A stretch of DNA of 64,000 bases, taken from assembly GCA_008828725.1 (NCBI GenBank), contig MEHQ01001576.1:49769-113768 (forward strand), written 5' to 3'. Source of the DNA: Saccharina japonica (taxonomy: Eukaryota; Sar; Phaeophyceae; Laminariales; Laminariaceae). A program made the position numbers and the translations under genes. Under the pieces are notes generated by a model. That model was not told the origin of the DNA. It worked only from the letters and a program-made list of their open reading frames with translations, and did no database searches. Below are positions 46,276 to 55,905 of this stretch, one piece after another (the first letter of the stretch is position 1; every line of letters begins with the position of its first letter).

Positions 46276-47998
46276 GTATATACCCTGCTGGCCAAATAAA
46301 TTTCGAGGGGTGAATCGTGAATCGTTGAAACACACGTGAAACCGTATATTCATCTTCTTCTCTTCTCCGGGTAGTTGGCAAAACTACTCCACGTGCACTA
46401 TATTAGTATGTACCAACAGCAGTACTCGGTACCATTCACTCGATAACGAAAAAATGGACAAGGCGGGTGGTGTGGTGAAAGCTCTCCCAATACAAGTATA
46501 ACCCTGCACTCCTGCAATAAATACGAGTTCGTAATCGAGTATAGAGACAGATACATAGATGTGATCGCTGCCCTTCGGTCATCCCTTTTCCTTGCCAGCT
46601 TAACCCACCCGTGGAAGGTGTTACACTCGCATCGGCCTTTTGGACAAGCCGCGGTCACAACAACAACAACAACAGGTGGGTCCCTCTCGATGCTATTTAG
46701 CCTTCTCAGCTGTATCGTGGACAAAGGGCTCAGCGTTCTTTTCCCGACGTTCCCGTCGGTTTCTGTGCCTTTCGATAACTGGGGCACATTGCCACTGTCT
46801 TTTGATGGGGAAAAAATAGCCGAAACATGAACGAACCAATCAATGTATTTGTGTTTAAAGAAACGTGTATAACTAACTGCAGCCGCCAGTAGTGGACAAA
46901 CACTGTTAGTGGATCTTCCTAAGGTAGCTAATTAAGCACTCTGATTGGCCAAGCAAGCACTGACCACTGGCATAGGGTTCGGGTTCGGGTTAGGGTTAGG
47001 GTTCGATCTGAGGGTCACACTACTACTACTACCAAGACAAAACCCCCATTTTAAAGATCCACTATCACCCTTTGTCCACCCCTCGCAGCCGCTGTTCAGA
47101 ACACAGCACCACCGCGGGGAGGGCAGACAGGTCGCCCCGATGGTCTATTAATAGTCGTACTCTCGTGTGGACACATGCTACGGTAGAGGTGCACCATGTT
47201 CTTGCCTTATAAGGGTGTTCACTTGAGGAGCCCTACGAGGTATACCTCACCCACAACCTGAGCTTGGAGGGAAAAAAAAGTGCTACGAGCTGTTTCAGAC
47301 ATTCCAACCCAAATTTCGTCAGTCCCTAATGCCGCATGCAATAACAACTCTAATGCCACATACTCACAGCTGTTTTTTTTTTTTTTTTTTTTTAATATTT
47401 GGTATCATACTGACCGCCATGAACAGTGGAAGAGGGTGACATCGCCGGGTTTTTTTTTTCAAAGACCTAGAACTGGCGCTACCGCCGAAAGTGTGGCCCG
47501 ACCAATCACAGGCCTTCAAAGAGGTCAACAATAATAGTCAGGCGTTTTCGTAGGAAAAACATTTTTTCCCCCAATTGTTTTTTTCTGAACGAGCCGCTTC
47601 CACCAAGGGTATATTATGTGTACAAAGTTTCACGCAAATATTCGGAGATCTGACTGCGTATTATGATCATATTAAGATATTCAACACCCAAAATCGATTA
47701 TATACTGAAAATCAGTAATTACGAGGCAACCCCTATTTTTGCACTTTTACCGCACAAAAGTCCAAATGTCCACGCCGTTTTTTGGGCATAGACCCTGAAA
47801 TTTGGCACACGTGTTTTTTGCACCCTACTAGAGCCTTTCACGAATGGGTTTTGTTTGGTTTTTTTTCGCCGAAAAAATTGGATCTCTTAAGACCCAAATT
47901 TCCCTCAAAATACGGAGTAGTAACCCACGTTCCACTCATTGGTCGAATCAGTACCTTGCCACACGATATTCCTTTCCCTCTTTCGCTAAATTAATTAA
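46276..47998. other. Intergenic; no supported gene
   Basis: Frames at 46561-46830 (plus) and 46398-46787 (minus) overlap in antisense. The minus one has a Cys-containing segment but no recognised domain. A telomere-like tract lies at 46974-47006. A family-C MITE fragment lies at about 47172-47330. A T-run lies at about 47371-47393. Confidence 0.4.
46974..47006 (+). repeat. Interstitial telomere-like repeat
   Basis: Alternating GGGTTC and GGGTTA units (AGGGTTCGGGTTCGGGTTAG) within an otherwise ordinary intergenic region. Confidence 0.8.
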
Positions 47999-48833
47999 GG
48001 GCCATGACCAAAAACGGGTACACCCGCGCCAGTTGGAGTCAAAAACGGGTACAGCATGGAATTCGAATCAAAACCCCACATCCCACGAGCCATCACGGGA
48101 TCAATTGGCCATACTCGTAATCACATCGTGCCCGTTTCTGAGGGGCATACTCGTAGTGATAACCAAACACACTTGTCGGTGTCTAACTATACGCTTAAAC
48201 GTGCCAAAGTTATGTTTAGAGGGCTCAGGTCCAGGTGGGATCGGGAACAGGGTCAGGGGTCATGGGTGTTTAGAGGCAGAGGGTTCTGGCGGCAAGCAAT
48301 GGTGTTTTACTTGGTCTCAGCGTTTACCTGAAATACACCCTGCACTCGTACAGCAGCAGTAAAAATGCAGCTACTGTAGCTGCTGCTGCAGTCGTATCAT
48401 ACGTACATATACATACCAGGTATATTGATACTGCTGTGCATACAGACGACAGTTAGTATATAGGTGGACGGTCGTATCAATCCGAAGACGTACGTACCCA
48501 GGTGCGTAAAATGGTTGAATACGTACGAGAGGTTAAGTGAATTGTGGAAAAATTGGAAGAATATGAAACAACGAAAGCGCTGCCGCGGACGCAGTGGATA
48601 GCGAGGCACACTGTAGGCAAGTGAATTAAACAAAATAAACAACCAAAAGCGGTTGAAAGCCAAGCATAAAAGACATTTACAGCAGTTGTTCCCGGGACAC
48701 TATGTCTCAACAATGGGTACGATTTTATTTTGGCCAATCGCGTGGCTCGCTGGGTGTGTTTTTTACGTGGTTCCAGGCGGTACCCGTTTTTGAGTGAAAA
48801 CTGACCGGGTATACCCGTTTTTGGTCATTGCCC
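47999..48833. mobile_element. Long-TIR DNA element (835 bp)
   Basis: The left end is GGGCCATGACCAAAAACGGG and the right end is its inverse CCCGTTTTTGGTCATTGCCC. The inverted similarity extends about 110-120 bp (second block TCAAAAACGGGTAC; third block GTGGCTCG with CGAGCCA). The flanks are AT-rich (ATTAATTAA and ATATATTAA), suggesting but not proving a 9-bp duplication as in Mutator-like elements. No transposase was seen. Confidence 0.8.
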
Positions 48834-48853
48834 ATATATTAATCCCCACTAGC

Positions 48854-49639
48854 CAAGGCTGTGAGTCGGCACGACTTAAGTCGCCGACTAGTTATTAGTC
48901 GGATTAATAGTCAGTCGTGAAACGGAGGTGCCGACTTTCCGACTTATTGGGTTTCCTTAACTGTAGGAAGGCTTTTTTATTGCGGGGTACAGCTTTTAAC
49001 GTGAAGTGCTGCGGGCTGCGGATACCCTGAGCCAATCTTATACCCTCACGTGCCCTGTGACACTGCAGCGCACAGCGGGAGATCCACACACACACACATG
49101 ACGGAACAGCCCATCTCTCTCGACGGTGCCGACGTCGTCAGCCCTGGCGCACCCAATAATGCCAACACTGAGGGCGGAGATCCCGTCGGCGAAGTTGTGC
49201 CCATTATCGGCCCGCGGACCACATTGGCGAGTGCGTGCGACCCCGAAACGGTGCTCTACCGCGTGGAGTATGAGCAGAGGCGCGGCAAGCCGCCCAGATC
49301 CAACAACTCGCTGTGGAAGCTGGCGTTCACCCGATCAATCGTCAGAGTCTGCGTCGTATTGTACCTTGGGTCCATCGAGTAGGTTCCCATTTTCATATTT
49401 CATGTCTTCGTTTGTTTTTGTGGAAACGGCCCGTCTTTCGTACCAGGTGCGATATTGTATAATCGATGGTTTAGGACTTGCCGTCGTCATCGACGCGCGC
49501 GCTTCGCGCAAGGTTGGGAGAGACCTTAATACACGAATAACATCACGGAGGGATCCAAGACCTTACTTTAGCCGGCAAGTCGGCTTCGCCGACCAACGAC
49601 TAGTTATTGGTCGTGAAATGAAACCGACTCACAGCCCTA
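48854..49639. mobile_element. hAT-like element with 8-bp duplication CCACTAGC
   Basis: It begins CAAGGCTGTGAGTCGG and ends CCGACTCACAGCCCTA, 14 of 16 matching. CCACTAGC lies directly outside both ends (48846-48853 and 49640-49647). Sub-terminal GACTAGTTATTAGTCG and CGACTAGTTATTGGTCG strengthen the symmetry. It is 786 bp and carries an open coding-like segment. Confidence 0.9.
49098..49382 (+). CDS. Coding-like segment inside the hAT element
   Basis: ATG at 49098 after a CA repeat, 94 codons with strong codon bias, ending ATCGAGTAG. The sequence includes SLDGADVVSPGAP, VVPIIGPRT and RGKPPRSNNSLWKLAF. GTAGGT at 49379 could instead be a splice donor. No family was recognised and no zinc BED finger was seen. 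It may be the surviving first exon of a transposase whose remainder was deleted, or a captured host exon. Confidence 0.45.
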   Translation: MTEQPISLDGADVVSPGAPNNANTEGGDPVGEVVPIIGPRTTLASACDPETVLYRVEYEQRRGKPPRSNNSLWKLAFTRSIVRVCVVLYLGSIE

Positions 49640-50049
49640 CCACTAGCTCAAGTAGTTAATTTTAATTTAATCTACCCCCATCCACACTGTAAGATAGTAT
49701 AGCTGTCGCTGGGAACTCGCGCAGAAGGATATTAGTATATATAATACTATATGTACCTGGTATTATACGTGTGCACTATTATTATATATATCCGAAAATC
49801 GTCGCAGCACCTACTCACAGCAATCGATTGGTTTCGTATTACGTTGGGCTCAACCGTGGGCGATTCTACGGGGTATCATTTCGCTTCAGGAGTATTCCAC
49901 AACGATATCAATACGCCTCCCCCCCCCCCCGCTTCCTTATCTGTCCCCGCGCTTAGCGTCCTCTATTGGGTGTAGCCGGCTCCTCTCCACATCGCCCCTG
50001 TGCCACCTTGCCATCAAACAGTCAACCTCTTCGACCACATCCCGTCAAC

Positions 50050-51300
50050 ACTACCCACGCTTCTTTGTCGCCGTGGACCAGGGCAACAACACAACAAAGC
50101 CGTCTTTACAGCGAACAATAAAATATGAGATCCGTGTTGACCCGTTGTTAGTAGCTCGAAACACTCTGACGTCGCCTTCTACATGTTGGGGCCTATTCGT
50201 TTCTGAGTAGCTTGATAGCAGACTATCCCCATCGATCGGCAATTGGCTCAAACGGCACCAGGCGGTTCAGCCGCTCGTTGGTCGCCCGTTGTACGGCCTC
50301 GGCGAAGAGGTGGCGTCAATTGAGTATGGTCGTCTTAACCCTCTCGCATCATGCCTTCTCGAGGGTGTTGGCGTCCGACATGAGTGTGTCCGTGCGTCGT
50401 CGGCGCTGGAAGCTAATAATCCGAAGGAGGAGGTTGTGGTGTACCGTTCAGGCATAATCGAAGCGCCTCTGGCCGAGGGTCGACGTCACACACCCGTACA
50501 GGAGAGCCTCCATCACTTACGCCTGTGTCATGGGTAGCTATAGAGTGCGCGAGACAATACCCATATCGTATAACTCCCGCTTGAACCAATTGTAGCATGC
50601 ACATGCGAGTGTGATCGGTTGTGTGAGATCTGCCATAGTGTCGGTGCCTGCGTCTACAAGACCACCGAGCTACAAAACCTGCAACTTATGTCTGTACCTC
50701 TAGTATTCTGCTTCCATGGCGAGCAGTGAGGTCTGCAGTTCCTTGTTCAGTGTCCGCAGTAGCATGGTCTCCAATGACGTTTCCGACAAAACGAGGCCTG
50801 CAGATTCGAAAGTGGCTACATGGACGATCATCATTCTGGCAAGGCCGTCGCAGTGTCTACGTCATCGGCGTACAATATACCCCACACAGCCCTACGTTCA
50901 CATGCTAGTGAGTGATTGTATACATCCAATCTTAGTGGTTATATCGTTATATTGCTACGGGGCATCTCCCGTTCTCCACACATTGACAAGTAAGTTGTGA
51001 CGAAGTGTTCGAGTTTCAGCAATTATACTGGTAGGGATATTGGTCCCACCGTTTTCCAGTTTGGGCATACCCCGGACTACCGCCGTCGTGTCACCCATCT
51101 GGCCACTCCATCTCCAAGCAAACGTGTGAACCGCTGTGGTGGAAGTAAGCGACTGATGGTTGTGTCAGGCATAGTGCCGAACAACCAGATCCATGGTTTC
51201 AAGATGGTGCCCCTTGTCCCTTAGTAGCGTGCCATCCTCGTCCATGAGGAACGGCACGGGTCTCGGCCTTCAACCGTCCAACCCTGCCGCGCCCTTCACG
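50050..51300 (-). pseudogene. Decayed LINE retrotransposon (reverse transcriptase remnant)
   Basis: Read on the minus strand, the reverse transcriptase motif AVWGILYADDVDTA (YADD codons at 50861-50872) is followed, after one frameshift, by GLARMMIVHVATFESAGL. Further on come LLYGCVTSTLGQRRFD, a stop, then VHHNLLLRIISFQRRRRTD (about 50525-50390) and RHLFAEAVQRATNERL. This order matches the reverse transcriptase and C-terminal region of non-LTR retrotransposons. Multiple stops and frameshifts make it inactive. The distance to recognisable upstream sequence is short, suggesting an internal deletion. Clade not determined. Confidence 0.7.
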
Positions 51301-52245
51301 TGAATATATCAAGTCAGCTGATCGTTGGCAGCGAAGAGGTTCGTCGTTGCGCAGGGTAGTTTTCTTCAAGTAGGCACGATATCCTGGGGTTATCGCGCTT
51401 CGCAGATTCGCGCACGCCGCCCCCAACGTTTGCAAAGTGTTTTCGTCTCTCTTAATGCACAATAATGGCCGGGTATCTTCCCTCGAATCCGATGCTGTTG
51501 AAAAGGTGGCTGAGGTTTCCGCCGGCTCGCATTGCCTCTGTATGTGTGCATGGGCGGAGTGGTACGTAGTTCCGTCACTGCATCAATATATTCGTTGGCG
51601 AGGTATTCTACCGTCTCAGATATATTATTGGGCTGCTAGGATAGGAACAGAAGCTTGGACGGAAGCCGGGCAGGTTTCACTGCCTGTAGTCTGCGCCGTT
51701 ATTGACGTATCTGCGGCAAACAGGGATATCCTCGGCTGTTCCATCAGCGGTACATGCCGCCACGCACTGACCACCTTTCGCTCCCTACAGTGTATGTGTA
51801 GCTTGTGAGAAATTGGGCCAATGTCGGCGCAATGCTGTACGCGTCTCCAGCACGAAATTTTCTATTTGAGGCTATATGGGCAGCAGGGTGTGCTCTACAC
51901 CACGGGCCGCGAGGCCTCGTTTTCACGTTGTGCGAGCAGACGTGCTTGACAGGCATTTTCTGAAATGCTGGTGCGTACTGTGGGTCGGTTGTAGCGTTTC
52001 TTCGGTAATCACCCTGAGATACAGTTATTTTACTGTTATCAACGGGAAAAGGTTCCTGTCGGAAGGTCTGCCTCATGTAAGTCCTTGTGTATCCCTAGGA
52101 GTTCCCCTTGTCTATCGAAAACCTCAGTTCAACATCCAGGAATGGTGCGAGTGACCCCCCCCCCACACACTTCCAAACTTGTGCTTCCGTAAACTCGTCT
52201 GCCGGCAGGCATCATCTACGTCCGGGGGCAAGGGAATTCCACCCG
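51301..52245. other. Probable further LINE remnant; no gene called
   Basis: Minus-strand frames at 51390-51578 and 51744-52076 have transposon-like composition and sit upstream of the LINE remnant in its own orientation, but no motif could be pinned. The upstream part of the membrane-protein frame is also open from 52108. Confidence 0.35.
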
Positions 52246-53469
52246 ATGAATGTTGCACGGCCACCGACGCGCGAGGGTCATGGTACCGGTGGTGATGCGG
52301 AGGATCAATCTCATCAAAGCCGAACGGTCAAGGGTGAAGAACGCTACGCTATGGATGCTCCACTACCCCCATACGATGATTGCGATGATGATGTAGACAA
52401 ACTTGTACGCAGGCGAACCATGCGTGCTCGAGTGTTCCTGGCACTTGGGCTTGCCTCGGAGGTGTCCTCGACCCTTTGGGCCTTCCAGCAAGCTCGATCA
52501 GCGGGGGCCTTGGATGGGTCTCCGGATTGTCACCGCCTTGGTTTGATATACACCTATTCGCGCGTCGTGGAGAATTGCGTCGGGCCGATAGATGCAGAAG
52601 CTATACATCACTTTTCAGAATCCTTGGATGAAAGTTCGTATCAAGCATCATTTTTGGAAGAGTACCTTGTTTGCGAGTACTTGCCCGATGCCCATGCCGG
52701 TGCGACTACCTTTCGGGAGAGCTGTTCTTCTTGTGGTGAAATTCGATCCTCTTATGTTGAACCCTGTTCGTGGGTCGCACTTTCCGATCCCTCGGATGGC
52801 ATTTGTTCACCGCACTACGTAGCTACCAACACTAGCGATGGGGCCATTACTGAGGTTGGGTCTATATACTATCCCTTTTACTGCCCGCCTAAACATATGT
52901 CAGGATCCGCGGCGATAACGATAGCTACTTTGGCGGTGGCGCTAAGCAGTCAACTCCTAGAAGCACTCGTCGGCTTCGAGTATTGGAGAGAGACAGAACA
53001 GAACAAAACTGCTCCCACGCTTGGTGCGTCGATTTTCGAGGCCCTCGGGGTGATTGTAGTGTCATGGATGCTCACCAAGTTTCCCGATACCTCGAGAACT
53101 ATTGCTCTTTCTGAGTTGGGTATCATCGGACTTGTGGTTGTTGGGGCTCTGGCAGAGATTACGGGAGAATGTTCCGATCGCGCCGCCAGGAAATTCCCGT
53201 ATCTCGGTGCGGTTGGGAACGGGTTGATCTGACTTTGTGCGGCATTGAACGAGGTTATTCTTATAGTATACTTTGGGTATGCAGACACCGAAATCAGAGA
53301 CTTTTACTCTTTAGCCCGAGAAATTGGCGGTCTGTTTGCCGTGGAGCTGCTGGGTCTGGTGGCGATGTGGATTGCACGCGGTTTGTGGACGAAAGCGAAG
53401 TTGTTGAGGGCGGCGTTGAAAAGTTCCGAAAGCCTTTTGAGAAAACATGACAACTCTTCGCATGTATAG
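52246..53469 (+). pseudogene. Multi-pass membrane protein with one in-frame TGA
   Basis: One frame runs from the first in-frame ATG (52246) to TAG at 53467, broken only by TGA at 53230-53232 (codon 329 of 407). Before it lie a charged cytosolic-looking N terminus (PPYDDCDDDVDKLVRRR), a hydrophobic segment near 65-85, a Cys-rich probably lumenal region (CSSC among eight or more Cys) and three hydrophobic segments near 225-310. After it the same frame continues with LCAALNEVILIVYFGYA, then GGLFAVELLGLVAMWIARGLW and a basic tail. The TGA falls inside a membrane helix where Trp (TGG) would fit. No splice pair cleanly removes it. It may be a recent nonsense allele, readthrough, selenocysteine or a sequencing error. 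No family was recognised. Confidence 0.65.
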
Positions 53470-55253
53470 TGATGGCGGGCATGCGTACAGCGAGTGGACG
53501 CTACGACACTAAACTGCGCATGCACGGGGGGAAAGGTATTCGTTTGTTTTGTTTTCGGTGGTTCCGTGTTCGATTGCTCGTGATGTAGGTTAAACCGCTG
53601 GTAAATACATCGAACACCTAAACGAGCATCGGGCCTCGATTTCTCCCGTGCCAAACGTGGTTTGTGCAGCGTACCATTGGGATTGTCTGTATATATCTAT
53701 TTATTTGTCGGTTTGAAACCGGCCTGTCTCGCTGTCTATTTGTCTTCCTGTTTATCGACGACTATGCCGCAGGCGGTATGTGACCTGCGTTAAGGAAAAC
53801 GTTAGTTATAAACGCCAGAGCCCCCAAACTGCTGAAGCGGCCAACCGATTTGTGATCCTATTCATTTATGGCCGACAATAGTCTACCTGGTTAAGCGTTC
53901 AGCACAAGGGGTCGGCCATCCGCTTCATCGGATAGATTTACGAAGAAGTCGGTTATTTTTTTGTTTTTTCACTTTATGAAAACCTGACGAAGGCAGCGGT
54001 CTCTCCTTTTCCGTGGCAAGTCCGTCAGCCGTCTGTATATTATGCTGACTGGGTTTTGCACCTGACTCGTCATTCAGTAGCTGAAGACCTGCGGTATTGC
54101 AGTATTTGGAGTAAGGAACTACCTAAAGGGATGGTTTATTAGAGTTTTGCATTTTAGTACACCCGGTGTGGTATCCTTGGATGGGGTGGCATCTATTGCA
54201 CCCTTGCTTATAAAGGGCGTGTTTTACTGGTAGTCGAGTTTTGGTTTTGGATATCGCAGGGATTTATTCCTCCTCGGCGTGGGTATATCGATCAGGGATG
54301 ATCGCAATATGACAGGCAATATTGTGGAAGGTTTCGCATGATTGTACCTACTACAGTATGCCAGCAGGTGATGAGGGACAGCACGACAACTGGGACAGTG
54401 TGTACATTAAGACGGCCACAAGAAGGTACCAGGGGAACCACCGTAAAGAGGGACCTACGTACGGTACACACCAGGGCATTCATTAGGTGTTGCGCTGTTG
54501 CGCTGGCGCAACATTTGGTCAAAATAACCGTTTTGCGCAACAGTCGCCGCGAGGCTGGTTGCGTGTAGCGCAACACGTGTGTTTTGGGCGCGCAACATTT
54601 TTCGCCGCACGCGAATTGTTTTGTTGCGGGTTTATTTCTCGCCGGAGGCGCGTTTCTTTTTTGGGGGTATTTTTTTCTTAATGATTAGCCGTAATTGAAC
54701 ATAATTTAGGCCCCTTGTCCTATTCGCCACAGTCGGAAGCAAAAACTAGGCACCTTTTTTTGCTATTCGCCGTAGGCTCTTATTCTTTTTGAGGCATTTT
54801 TTTCTATTCGCCGTCGCCAAAACAAAGTGAAGGCTTTTTACTTAGTTTTGAGGCGTATATTCGCGCATAGATCGCAATTTTTTTACCTCCGGCGGCCCTC
54901 CGGAGGCCCTGCGAGGGGCTTGCGCGCCTGCGGCGCGCAACACACGCCGCAGGCGTGTTGCGCTGCGCGCAACAGACGCCGAACCACTAATTAATACCCT
55001 GGTACACACACGGCATGTATCGACCAACATTTGGTACCAGGTACTATTTACTAGGGTGCCCCGAAATAGTGCTCGGTGTTGACTCCGCACCGTCGGACGC
55101 GGGCCACGATAGGGTGCAAATGCTACGTGTACACTCGTTTTCTCGGGCTCCTTGCTTAAACCTTAACGTGAGCCTGCACTCCTACTATAGGGACACTTGT
55201 CACTTACCGTAGCTTTGCTGTCAGGTTTGCGTGTATTCAACACCGCAGGACTA
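53470..55253. other. Intergenic; GC-palindrome island; no gene
   Basis: Nothing coding is recognised. CTATTCGCCG-like motifs recur at 54715-54815, inside or beside the GCGCAAC island. Confidence 0.4.
54485..54985. repeat. GCGCAACA palindromic island, possible transposon
   Basis: Both ends are dense in GTTGCGC/GCGCAAC inverted motifs: GTTGCGCTGTTGCGC on the left, and CGCAACACACGCCGCAGGCG then TGTTGCGCTGCGCGCAAC on the right. The middle is AT-rich and carries TATTCGCC direct repeats. The overall symmetry suggests a mobile element of about 500 bp. Exact termini were not fixed. Confidence 0.55.
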
Positions 55254-55365
55254 TAACGGGGGGCCGTCGTAAATCAGACCTATATACGGTAGAGAAAAAA
55301 AAAACTATGTGTATTTCCTCGATTTACTAGCAATATTTGGTCCTGTTGGCTATGGTCCCTCGTGA
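55254..55365. mobile_element. Small MITE (family A), diverged copy
   Basis: TAACGGGGGGCC at the left and TTTGGTCCTGTTGGCTATGG then TCCCTCGTG at the right are the inverted family-A ends. Confidence 0.65.
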
Positions 55366-55565
55366 GAAAAGGTCAACAAAACACCTGACGACGACGACGA
55401 CAAAGGGAACAACGTCACATCCATGCCCTACAGCATTTGTTATGCAACAAATGTATCATCTTGTAAAACGTGAAGGGTATCCTGATGATGAGGCATTTTT
55501 TATAAGGCGTACCTGGTATGCCTTATAAGGCATACCAGGTACCAGGTAATCATACCAGGTACGCC

Positions 55566-55905
55566 GGGTAACTTATCAGTTACACGGAGTGTACTGTAAA
55601 AATAGTAATTCCGAAAAGTTTTCCCCAAAACATGGTATACCTCTATCGCAGCACGCATCGATTAACCCTTCTAATGCATGGATAGTATGGCAGCAACTAC
55701 AGCAGCACCTGGTATATGTAACAATCACACACGCAGTATTGGGTAACTTCTCAGTTAAAAGGAGTATGCTGTAAAAATAGTCAGTCCGAAAAGTTTTTCC
55801 CAAAACGTGTTGTACCTCTATCGTAGCAGTAATGGTCACCACGCATCGAATAACCCTTCTAATGCATGGGTAGTCTAGTATGGCAGCAACCTCATTACCT
55901 GGTAC
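55566..55905. repeat. ~172-bp tandem duplication containing a MITE end
   Basis: Two diverged units share GGGTAACTTNTCAGTTA, CTGTAAAAATAGT, TCCGAAAAGTTTT, TACCTCTATCG and CCCTTCTAATGCATGG. TACCTCTATCGCAGCACGC in the first unit is the right end of MITE family C. Confidence 0.85.
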
